Assembly (NCBI GenBank): GCA_030372985.1
Contig: JAUCQB010000056.1
Coordinates: forward strand, 1 to 32,978
Source of the DNA: Phycisphaerae bacterium
GTDB taxonomy: Bacteria; Planctomycetota; Phycisphaerae; UBA1845; PWPN01
Direction of reading: 5' to 3'
Length of the DNA: 32,978 nucleotides
The notes beneath the pieces are model-generated. The model did no database searches, was not told the DNA's origin, and saw nothing but the letters and a program-made list of their open reading frames with translations. Position 1 is the stretch's first letter, and each line of letters opens with the position of its first letter. Below, piece after piece: positions 15,434-23,860 of this stretch. Both the position numbers and the translations under genes were made by a program.

Positions 15434-18400
15434 ATGGATACTCAACACCGCACTATGATTGTCTGGATTATCGCGGCGGTCATCGGCCTCGTGTTATTCA
15501 CACCCAAGCCAGCAAGATCAGCCACCATCTACGTGAAAGCGGACGCTGCTGGTGCCAATAACGGCACGAGTTGGTTTGATGCCTACACCGATCTGGCTTG
15601 CGCCTTGGCCGCGGCCGTAGCCAACGACGAGATCTGGGTTGCCGCCGGCACCTACCATCCTGATGTCAATACCACGATGTGTCCCAGCTCGATCGCATAT
15701 CCCTGCGGCGGATTCCTGCTCAAGAATGGCGTGAGCTTGTATGGAGGATTTGCCGGTGTCGAGACCAATCGCGAGGAACGGGACTGGGAGATCAACCAGA
15801 CCATTCTGAGTGCTGATCTAACTGACGACGACAATTACGATTCGTATCCGGATCCCGCTTGTGCCGAAGACATGTTCGGCTCAACGTGCGAACACTGTAC
15901 GTCCTACACCTATATTGAGGCCCTAATGCAGTTTGCTAGGTGCTATACAGGGCCTGGCTTCTCAACAGACTTCCAGGAGTGTCGCGATTGTGCGATGGAT
16001 CGTGACCGTGACACCGACGTTGACATAGACGACCTGCAGGCGGTCATGGTTTACTACTGGGGTTTCCCCTGGTCCAACGCATGTACAGTCCTTTATGCCG
16101 ACCATAGTATTATCGACACCACAAACACGGTCGTGGATGGCTTCGGTATATCTCAGGTTTTTGCACAATACAGTGAACCAACAGTAGGAGGCGGAGTGTA
16201 TTGCGACGGAGGGAGTCCCACCATCCGCAATTCAACCTTCAAAAGGGGCTGGCTCGACACCAGTCCAGAATGGGTGAACTCGTTCGCGGCGGCAGGTATA
16301 ACCAATCGAGGCGGAGGGCCTCAGATAAGCGACTGTATGTTCGCTCAGAACCTCTCCGAGCAATATGCGGGGCTCTACTCGATCTCCGAGTATCCACTCA
16401 AGTGTACGCGATGTGTATTCATGGACAACGCTTTCAGCAGCTACGGGAATGATGTGTTCATCGATTCATCCAGCGTAGAGCTGTCCGAACCGTCCATCGA
16501 TGATATTGGCGGTGTTGTCGTCGGCGACAGCCGGATTGCGTTAGGGACTGACCCCGGGAGCGAAGCTTGCCTGGGCATCGACCACACGCTGGAAATCTCC
16601 GGCACCTCGCAGGTTACCGGCACCGGCACGATCAACATCAAGCCCGGCGGTTTGCTGACTTTGAGCCAGAACGCATGCATGGATTTGCGTCTTCCAGGGA
16701 CGGGAGAACCATGCCTGGACGGCGGCGGTGTTCCCGAGGGCAGAATCTCTATCGATGGGACGCTCCTTGTCACCGGCTTCGCGACCGTTCGCAATGCTAG
16801 GATGCTTGTGCGAGAGGCGAGACTGCAGCAGGGAAGCGACATCCGATATAACGACGTCTTCCTCATCGATGCAATCAAGTCCGGCGGTGAGTTCTTCGTC
16901 GAGGGGAGCGCAACGATCGCCGGAAACATGATTACCTCTGAGGGAGATCGCTATTTAGATCTGGACCCGGATCCAGATGACCTGCAACAGCCTACGATCA
17001 GCAATAACGAGATTCTCGTCACTATCCAGACCGATACAGCTTTGCCGCGAGGCTCTGTTCTAGAACTGCGGGCTTTGGATTACGACTGTGGGCAGTCAAC
17101 GAACCCGGACTGCCGTTCTGGGGCTTGGGAAGCCTCGGGCAGCTCGGGTTTTACGGAGGACCCGTCAGCGAACTGGGTGCTGAGGGAACTGGAACTCCTG
17201 CCCGGGGCAAAGCTGAACCTGACCAACCGCCCCGGCTTCGATTTCCAGACCGCTGCCTTATATCCCGAGACAGTGTATGTCGAGAAAGTCAAACTTCATC
17301 CCGGTGCGGTACTTAACACCGCTTTACAGGCACTCTACTATGAAAGTCTTGTCGATGAGAACAATCAGCCGATTGACCCGCGAGACCTTCCGGACGGCAC
17401 CGGGCGCGATATCGTGGACATCCCTCTGCTCGGTTTTTCGCTCGGCATCATCGCGATGAACGACCAGACGGCCTCGCCGTTCAACGAGTTCGAGATCCGT
17501 ATTCGCAAGCGCCTGCGTGACCCAAACGACACGCAGCCCTTGCCCCCCGACCCGCCGTTGCAGGGCCAGATCGAACGCTTGGAGAACGCCCGAGCTACCG
17601 GCGACGGCGTGATGATAATGACCACGTTGATGCCTGGCGAGTTTCTGCCGGGCGTGCCCTACCAGCCAGCCTCATCCGTGGCCGCCAAGGGCAGTTTTGC
17701 TCGGGCCGGTGATGAGGACATCGTGATCGCCTTCGAGTATCTGTTTCGCGAGGTCGCCACAAACACGAAGATCAACGTCTACCTCAGCGACAGACAGGAG
17801 ATCGGCGAGCGGATCTTCATGGTGGCCGAGCTGCGTCCGCCGCCGGCCGGGCGGATGGGGAGCACCAGCAGCAATCAGATGGCCCTGTTTACCGGCCGAT
17901 TCCCGCGGGTGGGCATCACGTACGACCAGGCCGGCCAGCCGATTCCATACGAACTGAACTTCACCCGGGGCACGTACGTCGAGCTGGAACTGGTGGCCAA
18001 CGAGGACAGCAGCGGAAACCGCACTCCTGCCAGCACGCGGGTGTGGATCGACAACTTCGACCCGCGGGTGTACTGCCAGACGCTCTGTGCGACGTTCGAT
18101 ACCGATTCGGCCTTGACGGTCTTCGACCTGCTGGTGCTGCTGGCCGAGACCGGGCAGGCGGTGCCGTTCGGCAAGTGGTGCCTGGACCTGAATGACGACG
18201 GGTACCTGAACCTGGGGGACCTCGCAACCTGGGACATGATCGCCAACACGAGCTTCTCCTTCTGTCCGCTGCGCAAGATCGGGGCCTGTTGCCTGCCGAA
18301 TGGAGGCTGTGCCGAAGAGACCCAGGGGGCATGCCTGACCGCGGGAGGAGCCTACCAGGGGGACAATACATCCTGCGGATCTGTCTCCTGCGGCCTGACT

Positions 18401-20497
18401 GCGGCGGCACCGAAAACGATTATGTCCCTGCCCAGTTCGCCGGTTCGTCGCCTGGATGCGCTGCCTGCGGACACGTTGGCCGTTCTCGGCAAGCCCGACG
18501 AGATGGTTCAACAGGACGACCGCATCTATACCCTTAGCACGCACGGCACGTGCAGGACAGCAGGCCAGCCGGTGCCCTGCCCAGGGACCGACTGCACTCG
18601 CGGGGCCACCCGGTTGATCCGGGATGCCAACGGCAAGGTATACGTGGTCCACAGCATCCACGGGGTACTGGACGCCGACACCGGCTTGCCGGTTGTGACT
18701 CCGAACGCGTCGATTCCCTACGGAGACAAGACGGTGAGCGTGGGGGTCAATCCGGATGCCGGCACCGGCATTCCACTGTCGGATGCGGCGTTCGAGCCGG
18801 GCGACATCGGCCCGACATACATCTACGTCGTGCCGGTGCAAGTCACGGTGCCCGAGGCGGGAAGCATCCCGCAGCACACCTACAAGGCCGCAGCCAAACT
18901 GCAATTGGGGGGCGGGGGCAACTTCGCCCTGACGACGCTTTACGGTCTGGACCCGCTGGACCCAGTGGTCAGGAGCCAGCCCGGCAACAACTGCCTGAAC
19001 TGCACCCCGCTCGTCGAAGGGGGCACCTGCCGGCCGTCCTGTGATCTTAGCGGCATGCGGGAGATCGAGGTCGACGCCTCGGGCAACGTCTATATCGCCG
19101 CTGCAGCCGAGCTCAATCAGAACGACTGGATACAGGTCTTCGATACCGGCGGCAACGAGCAGGGCCGCGTCGATCTGAACACCGACTTCACCATGACCGA
19201 CGTCCCCTCGCCTCGGAGCCCGGGCGTGCTGCTGCTCTCGGCGAACAACCCCACGAAGCTGTACCTGACATCGTCATTGGATACGCGGGACCTGATCACC
19301 AGGCTGTACCGTTTCACCATCACGGCCGGCACCCCGTACCTGAGCTGGGATGGCATCGTAGAAGTCGAACAGCCGATGCCTGAGGCTCGTAGCGGGACCA
19401 CCTGCAATGGGTTTGCCGCGGCGATCACCTCGATTCAGGAGACTCCAGACGGTCGACTGCTTGTGGTCGGCTACAGTGCCCCGACCTTTGAGCAGGACGA
19501 GGCCCTGCCGACGTCGGTGAACCAGATTTTCACTACGCCGACACTGGCGGAGGTGCCCGCCGGGATATCATGGTCGACCATCCCCGCATCGGTGACCAGG
19601 ATTGCGGCCGAGCCGATCGCGGGTTGTCAATGCAATCTGGCTCTGCCAGTCTCAGCGTTGTTCATTCCGGCGTCAGGCCAGGCAGTACCGGACGCCGACG
19701 ACGACGGAGTAGCCGATGATCAGGACGCGTGTCCGGGCACGCCGGCGTGCGTGGCAGTAGATGCGACCGGCTGCCCGGCGGTGGCCTGCGGTCAGATCAC
19801 GAGCTTCTCGGCGGCGTTCGTGGGGAGTAACCAGATCGAGGTCAATGTGTCGTCCACCTTGCCGGCGGGGACGGTGCTGAACATCCTCGACAACGGCCGG
19901 CGCGAGCTCCTGGTATTGAACGACCAAGGGGCCGGGCAGGCGGTGCTCGAGCGTCTTGATCTGGTGCACACGGTGTCCATCGTGGAGTGTCCGGAGCGGT
20001 CGGTGGTCTTGGATGACGGGGCCCCCGCGCCCTGCTGGCAGATCACCGGGCTGCAGGTGAGTTGCAGCGCGTCGGACCCGGCCGATCCGAAAGTGGTCGC
20101 GACGGTTCGGTCGAGCTTGGCGCACGGTACTTCACTGACGCTGGAGGATAACGGCCAGCAGCAGGCGGTAACGGTGGATTGCCGCGGTGAGGCCAGAGCC
20201 GAGTTCTATGGGCTGCCGAGAGTGCAGACGGTGAGCATCGTTCAGTGTCCGAGCCATAGCGTCACTCTGACATGTCCGTCGACGGCTCCGGGAGACTTCA
20301 ATCTGGATGGCGATGTGGATCAGCACGATTACGACCTGTTCGAGCAGTGCAGTTCCGGACCAGGTATACTTTACGCTTCCGGATGCAGCGAGAAGGATCT
20401 CGACCATGACAGCGATGTCGATCAGGCGGACTTCGCCGTCTTCCAACGGTGCTTCAGCGGCGAGAACATGCCGGCGGATCCGAACTGTGCGAACTGA
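15434..20497 (+). CDS. giant secreted beta-helix/dockerin protein, copy 1
   Basis: 1,687 residues, exported. Signal peptide 1-30 ([12 protein letters not shown] to ARSA). Residues 31-135 are the cap of a right-handed beta-helix ([27 protein letters not shown]). Residues about 137-215 are inserted into that cap and look like a dockerin ([19 protein letters not shown]). Short beta-helix turns follow to about 420. A conserved region of about 950 residues shared with copy 2 (about 430-1413) includes [15 protein letters not shown], an internal EF-hand-like pair near 884-940, a Cys-rich CCLPNGGC motif near 955 and a probable beta-propeller. Then come a TSP3-like acidic stretch ([16 protein letters not shown]), two Ig-like repeats (QITSFS.., QITGLQ..) and a C-terminal dockerin (about 1620-1687; [28 protein letters not shown]). 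AGGAG precedes the ATG. The binding target is unknown; it is the last gene of the cassette. Confidence 0.85.
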   Translation: MDTQHRTMIVWIIAAVIGLVLFTPKPARSATIYVKADAAGANNGTSWFDAYTDLACALAAAVANDEIWVAAGTYHPDVNTTMCPSSIAYPCGGFLLKNGVSLYGGFAGVETNREERDWEINQTILSADLTDDDNYDSYPDPACAEDMFGSTCEHCTSYTYIEALMQFARCYTGPGFSTDFQECRDCAMDRDRDTDVDIDDLQAVMVYYWGFPWSNACTVLYADHSIIDTTNTVVDGFGISQVFAQYSEPTVGGGVYCDGGSPTIRNSTFKRGWLDTSPEWVNSFAAAGITNRGGGPQISDCMFAQNLSEQYAGLYSISEYPLKCTRCVFMDNAFSSYGNDVFIDSSSVELSEPSIDDIGGVVVGDSRIALGTDPGSEACLGIDHTLEISGTSQVTGTGTINIKPGGLLTLSQNACMDLRLPGTGEPCLDGGGVPEGRISIDGTLLVTGFATVRNARMLVREARLQQGSDIRYNDVFLIDAIKSGGEFFVEGSATIAGNMITSEGDRYLDLDPDPDDLQQPTISNNEILVTIQTDTALPRGSVLELRALDYDCGQSTNPDCRSGAWEASGSSGFTEDPSANWVLRELELLPGAKLNLTNRPGFDFQTAALYPETVYVEKVKLHPGAVLNTALQALYYESLVDENNQPIDPRDLPDGTGRDIVDIPLLGFSLGIIAMNDQTASPFNEFEIRIRKRLRDPNDTQPLPPDPPLQGQIERLENARATGDGVMIMTTLMPGEFLPGVPYQPASSVAAKGSFARAGDEDIVIAFEYLFREVATNTKINVYLSDRQEIGERIFMVAELRPPPAGRMGSTSSNQMALFTGRFPRVGITYDQAGQPIPYELNFTRGTYVELELVANEDSSGNRTPASTRVWIDNFDPRVYCQTLCATFDTDSALTVFDLLVLLAETGQAVPFGKWCLDLNDDGYLNLGDLATWDMIANTSFSFCPLRKIGACCLPNGGCAEETQGACLTAGGAYQGDNTSCGSVSCGLTAAAPKTIMSLPSSPVRRLDALPADTLAVLGKPDEMVQQDDRIYTLSTHGTCRTAGQPVPCPGTDCTRGATRLIRDANGKVYVVHSIHGVLDADTGLPVVTPNASIPYGDKTVSVGVNPDAGTGIPLSDAAFEPGDIGPTYIYVVPVQVTVPEAGSIPQHTYKAAAKLQLGGGGNFALTTLYGLDPLDPVVRSQPGNNCLNCTPLVEGGTCRPSCDLSGMREIEVDASGNVYIAAAAELNQNDWIQVFDTGGNEQGRVDLNTDFTMTDVPSPRSPGVLLLSANNPTKLYLTSSLDTRDLITRLYRFTITAGTPYLSWDGIVEVEQPMPEARSGTTCNGFAAAITSIQETPDGRLLVVGYSAPTFEQDEALPTSVNQIFTTPTLAEVPAGISWSTIPASVTRIAAEPIAGCQCNLALPVSALFIPASGQAVPDADDDGVADDQDACPGTPACVAVDATGCPAVACGQITSFSAAFVGSNQIEVNVSSTLPAGTVLNILDNGRRELLVLNDQGAGQAVLERLDLVHTVSIVECPERSVVLDDGAPAPCWQITGLQVSCSASDPADPKVVATVRSSLAHGTSLTLEDNGQQQAVTVDCRGEARAEFYGLPRVQTVSIVQCPSHSVTLTCPSTAPGDFNLDGDVDQHDYDLFEQCSSGPGILYASGCSEKDLDHDSDVDQADFAVFQRCFSGENMPADPNCAN

Positions 20498-20598
20498 CTT
20501 GCACGCCTGATGGTATAAAGGTCTGCGACCGGTAGCTTTCCTCGCCTTAGCCGGTCCTGCCAACAGCAAATCCTTATCCCTCGGGCCTGTCGCCCATG

Positions 20599-20820
20599 TC
20601 AATCCAGCAGCGGCGCGCACGCGTTTCCGCCGTCAACGCGTATCGGGCTCCAATCCTCCTGAGCCGGGCTGAGGAGTAGCTCAACGATTGGGGAATCGAG
20701 ATCCTGAAACATGTTGCCTCGAACAACCGGCGCAGCTGTGGTCTCAAAAAGAACTCGGAAGGTCAGCTCCCAGCCTCTTCTGCTGCCTGCGAAGAGGCTG
20801 GTCACAAAGATGACATGCCT
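20599..20820 (-). pseudogene. possible SUFU-domain gene fragment
   Basis: A minus-strand frame ending at 20599 reads HVIFVTSLFAGSRRGWELTF, then RVLFETTAAPVVRGNMFQDL. This follows the Suppressor-of-fused domain pattern: H-x-x-(Y/F)-V-T, a Gly-Trp-x-x-ELTFR strand, then P-x-W-x-x-N-x-L-Q-x-L, here with V for W. The SUFU family in bacteria occurs in immunity and toxin-neutralising proteins. Only about 74 residues fit; upstream of 20820 the frame runs antisense to the small gene at 20834. It would be a fragment cut by insertion of the island. The rest of the stretch 20498-20833 holds nothing I recognise. The call is from motif memory only. Confidence 0.3.
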
Positions 20821-20833
20821 CGGAGGTACGAGA

Positions 20834-21112
20834 ATGACACGGATAGACTGCAAGACGGCCGCTACGTGCGGCCTTAAGCCGAGTGCATACCTCGGCCAAT
20901 TCGTACACCGGGATGGCGATCGCATCCTGCTGGCGATGGATGAAGAAGAGAACGATTTCATTCGACTGGATGCGGATTCGGCAGAGTTCCTGGCTCACAA
21001 GCTGTTGGTGATGGTCGAAGAGATCCGCAAGAAACCAAGAGGCAGGACGCAAACCGCCCCTTCCTGTGGTCAAGAAGAGGCGGTTCGCAAAGACGAACCA
21101 ACTCGGAGATGA
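20834..21112 (+). CDS. small conserved-looking hypothetical protein
   Basis: The 92-residue product is MTRIDCKTAATCGLKPSAYL, then GQFVHRDGDRILLAMDEEEN and a helical segment (SAEFLAHKLLVMVEEIR) with a basic, polar tail. I do not recognise the family. The start at 20834 is chosen because GGAGG lies 7 bases upstream; the frame is open further upstream (20711) but that part is antisense to the SUFU-like fragment. It is the first gene of a tight plus-strand row that runs to 23795; the next gene begins 4 bases after the stop. Confidence 0.6.
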   Translation: MTRIDCKTAATCGLKPSAYLGQFVHRDGDRILLAMDEEENDFIRLDADSAEFLAHKLLVMVEEIRKKPRGRTQTAPSCGQEEAVRKDEPTRR

Positions 21113-21116
21113 AAAC

Positions 21117-21362
21117 ATGGCACCGGTAAAGAAGTTCAGCGCAGGAAGCGTATCCTGTGCTTTGTGGGAAAACGAAGCCACGGTCAGCGGCCGTAAGATG
21201 ACGTTGCTCAAAGCAACGCTTGACCGCAGGTATAAGGACAAGGACGGCCAGTGGAAAAGCTCGGGCAGCTTCGGCCGCAACGAGATTCCGCAGGCCATCT
21301 ACTGCCTGCTGCAGGCCTATGCCGCGATGGTCAGCGAGGCCGGTGAGGAGGCAGAAGAATGA
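21117..21362 (+). CDS. conserved small protein of mobile-element type (RRYKDKDGQW family)
   Basis: The 81 residues read as a compact beta-rich domain: KKFSAGSVSCALWENEATV, then KMTLLKATLDRRYKDKDGQW, then SFGRNEIPQAIYCLLQAY and an acidic tail. Proteins of this pattern (short strand, 'WENE', a K/R-Y-K-D turn with DGxW, then a helix after NxxP) are widespread on bacterial and archaeal mobile elements. I recall no firm function; a nucleic-acid-binding role is plausible from their association with ArdC-type genes. GGAG lies 8 bases before the ATG. Its stop overlaps the next ATG by four bases (ATGA). Confidence 0.7.
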   Translation: MAPVKKFSAGSVSCALWENEATVSGRKMTLLKATLDRRYKDKDGQWKSSGSFGRNEIPQAIYCLLQAYAAMVSEAGEEAEE

Positions 21363-21667
21363 GACAGCAAGGGAACCCGGCGCTTGCGATGATTGGGCGC
21401 CGGGGCAGCCCTTTGCCCTGCTCAGTTCACGCCTGCTACCGGGCGATCCGTGGGCGTCCACTGTTTGAGTTGCGATGGATCTCGGAGCGTCAGATCGAGC
21501 GGGCGATCAGCAACCTCAAACGCTCGGCCTGGGACAAGTGGTTCAGAAAGCAGTGGTATCGGTCGGCAGCGATGAGGAAATGGCCGAGCAGAAAGCACAA
21601 CCGCTGGGCACAACAACCCGGCGATCCGTACTCAGGATGGAGGTGGTCCAGATGGAACAGGTGTTGA
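21359..21667 (+). CDS. small basic hypothetical protein
   Basis: A 102-residue frame starts in an ATGA overlap with the gene before it and ends 16 bases inside the gene after it. It is very basic and Trp-rich (RWISERQIERAISNLKRSAW, KWFRKQWYRS). I do not recognise it. Points in favour are the coupled start, an even spread of codons and the lack of any other gene in the interval. A point against is the low-complexity Arg/Trp composition at the C-terminus, which could be a shadow of the frame that encodes the next gene. Confidence 0.4.
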   Translation: MRQQGNPALAMIGRRGSPLPCSVHACYRAIRGRPLFELRWISERQIERAISNLKRSAWDKWFRKQWYRSAAMRKWPSRKHNRWAQQPGDPYSGWRWSRWNRC

Positions 21668-21795
21668 AAGCAGCCGGAATGGAGAAGGCCGAGCTGGCGA
21701 AGTTGATGGCCGAGTTGATCAAGAACGATCCAGAGGTCCGCGGCGCGGTCATGCAGGTCGCGTACAACACGCCGGGGATCATGGTCGAGTATTGA
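21652..21795 (+). CDS. very small alpha-helical hypothetical protein
   Basis: The 47-residue product (MEQVLKAAGMEKAELAKLMA, ELIKNDPEVRGAVMQVAYN, ending MVEY) is predicted helical and acidic at its end. The start at 21652 is set by GGAGG about 8 bases upstream. The same frame is open from 21475, but that part overlaps the 102-residue frame and looks unlike protein. It is followed after 12 bases by the next gene. I do not recognise the family. Confidence 0.5.
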   Translation: MEQVLKAAGMEKAELAKLMAELIKNDPEVRGAVMQVAYNTPGIMVEY

Positions 21796-21807
21796 GGTGA
21801 AGGCCCG

Positions 21808-22101
21808 ATGACGAACGCGAGACCAATACAAGGACGTTCGGCGCTTCCCACGATCCTGCTGGGTGGCAAGGCTTATTTCATCGACCTGGAGGCGCGATTA
21901 TTCAGGGAAACCATGGATCCTGGCCGCTACGTGGATTTTGACTCGGCAAGGGGCAGCGAGCTGCGCGAGCAGGCCGGCATCGTGGCTTGTCTGGGATGCG
22001 GGACCAGCGTGATTGTCCCGGTGAGTTTGCGTGGGACGCAGTTGCGGTGCGTGCGGTGCGGGATGTTCCTTGAGCAGCGAGACCCGAGCCGCCGCCGGTA
22101 G
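21808..22101 (+). CDS. small zinc-ribbon protein
   Basis: The 97 residues include a C-terminal zinc ribbon: CLGCG at about residues 61-65 and CVRCG at about 81-85, separated by a short hairpin (TSVIVPVSLRGTQLR). The N-terminal part (TILLGGKAYFIDLEARLFRE) is a beta-hairpin-like segment with no motif I know. Such proteins usually bind DNA or RNA, or act as small structural subunits. AAGG lies 4 bases and GAGGTG about 8 bases before the ATG. It sits 26 bases upstream of the ArdC-like gene on the same strand. Confidence 0.6.
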   Translation: MTNARPIQGRSALPTILLGGKAYFIDLEARLFRETMDPGRYVDFDSARGSELREQAGIVACLGCGTSVIVPVSLRGTQLRCVRCGMFLEQRDPSRRR

Positions 22102-22126
22102 CTGAGCCGCGGCTCGGAGGTTGAAC

Positions 22127-22999
22127 ATGAAAACAGAAAGAGTCAGAAAGCAAATCGATGATGCCCTGGAGGAGCTGGGTAAGCAGCTCGAGCAGGGGGC
22201 AAGCGAACAGATGCTTGCTTATCTGTCGGCGATGGCAAGGTTCCACAACTACAGTTGGGGCAACATCATGTTGATCCAACTTGGCCGGCCCGAGGCATCG
22301 AAAGTGGCCGGCTACCAGACTTGGCGAAGACTCGGCCGGCAGGTGAAGAAGGGTGAACATGGCATTGCGATCATGGCCCCCATGGTCCGGCGCAGGAGAG
22401 AAGATGAGGATGAAGAAGAAGACAAGGTCTTCGCCTTCAAAACCGCTTACGTCTTCGATGTGAGCCAGACGGAAGGCAAGCCGCTGCCGGAGGCAACGCA
22501 GACCCGGGGAGAGCCGGGTGAATGGATCACGAGGCTGAAAGCATTCCTGGCCAGCCAGGGCATTCAACTGCTGCACTTGGGCTCGATGAGCAGGGCCGAG
22601 GGCGCGTCATTCGGCGGGGCGGTCGCGGTGCGGCCGGGCCTAGCGGCGGCCGAGGAGTTTTCGGTTCTCTGCCATGAGGCGGCGCACGAATGGATGCATA
22701 GAGAGGATCGAGGCAAGGACAGTTCGAAAACCGTCCGCGAGACTGAGGCCGAGGCAGTGGCGTTCGTGGTCTGTCAGGCAGTTGGGTTGGACACCAACAC
22801 TGCGTCGAGCGACTACATCGGCCTTTACTCGGGCAATAAGGAGGTGCTCGCCAAGTCGCTCGGGAGGATCCGGCGGACGGCGGCGAGGATTATTGAGGGG
22901 CTGACGGCAAGTCCTGACAGTAAGGAGCAGACAGTCACAGATCACGCCGAGGGGGTGGCCGGCCAAGGCGATGCAGCGCCTGTGAGGGAGGCGGCGTGA
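22127..22999 (+). CDS. ArdC-like antirestriction protein with metallopeptidase domain
   Basis: The 290-residue protein has an N-terminal ArdC-like ssDNA-binding domain, about residues 1-110 (MLAYLSAMARFHNYSWGNIM, VAGYQTWRRLGRQVKKGEHG). A zinc metallopeptidase-like domain follows with HEAAHEWMH (HExxH) and a downstream Glu-rich helix ETEAEAVAFVVCQAVG that supplies the third ligand. ArdC-type proteins on plasmids protect incoming DNA from host restriction and coat single strands during conjugation; whether this copy does so is inferred. There is an acidic linker (REDEDEEED). GGAGG lies 6 bases before the ATG at 22127; the TTG at 22121 is an inferior start. A strong hairpin begins directly after the stop. 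Confidence 0.85.
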   Translation: MKTERVRKQIDDALEELGKQLEQGASEQMLAYLSAMARFHNYSWGNIMLIQLGRPEASKVAGYQTWRRLGRQVKKGEHGIAIMAPMVRRRREDEDEEEDKVFAFKTAYVFDVSQTEGKPLPEATQTRGEPGEWITRLKAFLASQGIQLLHLGSMSRAEGASFGGAVAVRPGLAAAEEFSVLCHEAAHEWMHREDRGKDSSKTVRETEAEAVAFVVCQAVGLDTNTASSDYIGLYSGNKEVLAKSLGRIRRTAARIIEGLTASPDSKEQTVTDHAEGVAGQGDAAPVREAA

Positions 23000-23027
23000 G
23001 CGGGTCGCACATATTCGAGCGACCCGC
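23000..23027 (+). terminator. perfect 9-bp hairpin directly after the ArdC-like gene
   Basis: GCGGGTCGC at 23000-23008 pairs perfectly with GCGACCCGC at 23019-23027 around a 10-base loop. It starts at the base after the TGA of the ArdC-like gene. There is no T run, so it may be a weak terminator, a transcript-stabilising end or an attenuator before the toxin-antitoxin pair. Confidence 0.4.
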
Positions 23028-23053
23028 CAACGAGGTTGCCTGGGAGGTGGAAT

Positions 23054-23083
23054 ATGACAGAAGGAAGCGTTGCCAGCAGATAG
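23054..23083 (+). other. nine-codon open frame with a strong ribosome binding site
   Basis: GGGAGG lies about 7 bases before ATG at 23054. The frame reads MTEGSVASR and stops at TAG (23081-23083). The next codon, ATG at 23084, is in the same frame and leads without a stop into the AbrB-type antitoxin. It may be a leader peptide that couples translation, or an antitoxin extension broken by an amber codon. Confidence 0.3.
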
Positions 23084-23143
23084 ATGGAGACGGCGACCGA
23101 CAGGTTTATGAACTCGGCCGGCTTTCTGGTACATGGTGAGAAC

Positions 23144-23389
23144 ATGATACGAGCAACTTGTGATAGAAAAGGCCGGCTTTACTTGCAGGAGTCGGTGCGA
23201 GCCAAGTACGGCAAGACGTTTATCGTCGTGGAGGCTCCGGGTGAACTCGTGCTGTTGCCGGTGCCTGATGATCCGGTGAAGGATCTGCGAGAATGGGGAA
23301 GGCCGCTGCAGGGCATGTCCATGGAAGAGATCAAGCGGGCCATCCAAGAACAGGCGGAAAAAGAGGTGAGCGCGCTTGGTCTACGCTGA
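23144..23389 (+). CDS. AbrB/MazE-type antitoxin (VapB-like)
   Basis: The 81-residue protein begins with a SpoVT-AbrB swapped-hairpin DNA-binding domain: MIRATCDRKGRLYLQESVRA, then KYGKTFIVVEAPGELVLLPV. A C-terminal helix (SMEEIKRAIQEQAEKEV) probably wraps the toxin. The style, with PDDPVKDLREWG after the domain, is that of archaeal and deep-branching bacterial VapB proteins. Antitoxins of this kind neutralise the paired PIN ribonuclease and repress their own operon. The start at 23144 matches the family's N-terminus. The frame is open to 23084 and has an in-frame TAG just before that. The toxin gene overlaps its end by 14 bases. Confidence 0.8.
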   Translation: MIRATCDRKGRLYLQESVRAKYGKTFIVVEAPGELVLLPVPDDPVKDLREWGRPLQGMSMEEIKRAIQEQAEKEVSALGLR

Positions 23390-23795
23390 TACCGATTTCA
23401 TCGTCGCATTGACGAAAGAATCGGATTGGCTAAAGGAACCTGCCGAGGCTCTCCTGGCAAAGTATCGAGGCGAGATCTGGATCTCTCCGGCCACCCTTAT
23501 CGAAGTGATGCTTCTTTCCGTAAGGATGAATCTGGATCCTGTTCAGGCGGTGCGAGATGCTCTCGAGGTCGGCAGGCTCCTGGAAGGGCATCCCGACACC
23601 TTCATACTCGCCGCAACGCACGTCAAGGCGAAGCGAGCCGGTGTGTTTGATGCTCTCCACGCGGCATACTGTGGGCTGAAGCATTCGAGTCTGAGCTCGG
23701 ACAAGGTATTCGACAGGCTTGGCATGAAGCGGATTCCGTTGGAGCAGGAGCCGGAGCACTCTGGTGCGGGACTAGTCGACGCGACAAAACGCTGA
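23376..23795 (+). CDS. vapC: PIN-domain toxin ribonuclease (VapC-like)
   Basis: The 139-residue protein has a full PIN active site: D5 and D7 in ADTDFIVAL, E43 in SPATLIEVM, D92 in VFDALHAAYCG and D109 or D113 in SSDKVFDRLG. PIN toxins cleave tRNA or rRNA under Mg. The start is TTG at 23376, the only start that keeps the family N-terminus; GAGG lies about 9 bases upstream and the 14-base overlap with the antitoxin suggests coupling. The pair probably stabilises the island. The last 18 residues (after PLEQ) are unlike other PIN proteins and may be extra. It converges with the giant protein of the second cassette. Confidence 0.85.
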   Translation: MVYADTDFIVALTKESDWLKEPAEALLAKYRGEIWISPATLIEVMLLSVRMNLDPVQAVRDALEVGRLLEGHPDTFILAATHVKAKRAGVFDALHAAYCGLKHSSLSSDKVFDRLGMKRIPLEQEPEHSGAGLVDATKR

Positions 23796-23804
23796 CGAGC
23801 ATTT

Positions 23805-23831
23805 CGGGCCATGCGCCCGCCAGCATATGCT
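23805..23831. terminator. hairpin and palindrome between convergent genes
   Basis: CGGGC (23805-23809) pairs with GCCCG (23815-23819) around a 5-base loop. A 10-bp perfect palindrome AGCATATGCT follows at 23822-23831, then a T-rich stretch. The site lies between the stop of the PIN toxin (23795) and the stop of the second giant gene (23861), where a two-way terminator would be expected. The stems are short, so the call is tentative. Confidence 0.3.
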
Positions 23832-23860
23832 TTCCCTTTGCCGTGACCAACTGACAAGCT

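Noticed and set aside
17672..18904. 410-codon minus-strand open frame inside giant copy 1
   Set aside because: It lies antisense to a region conserved between both giants; a GC-rich shadow.
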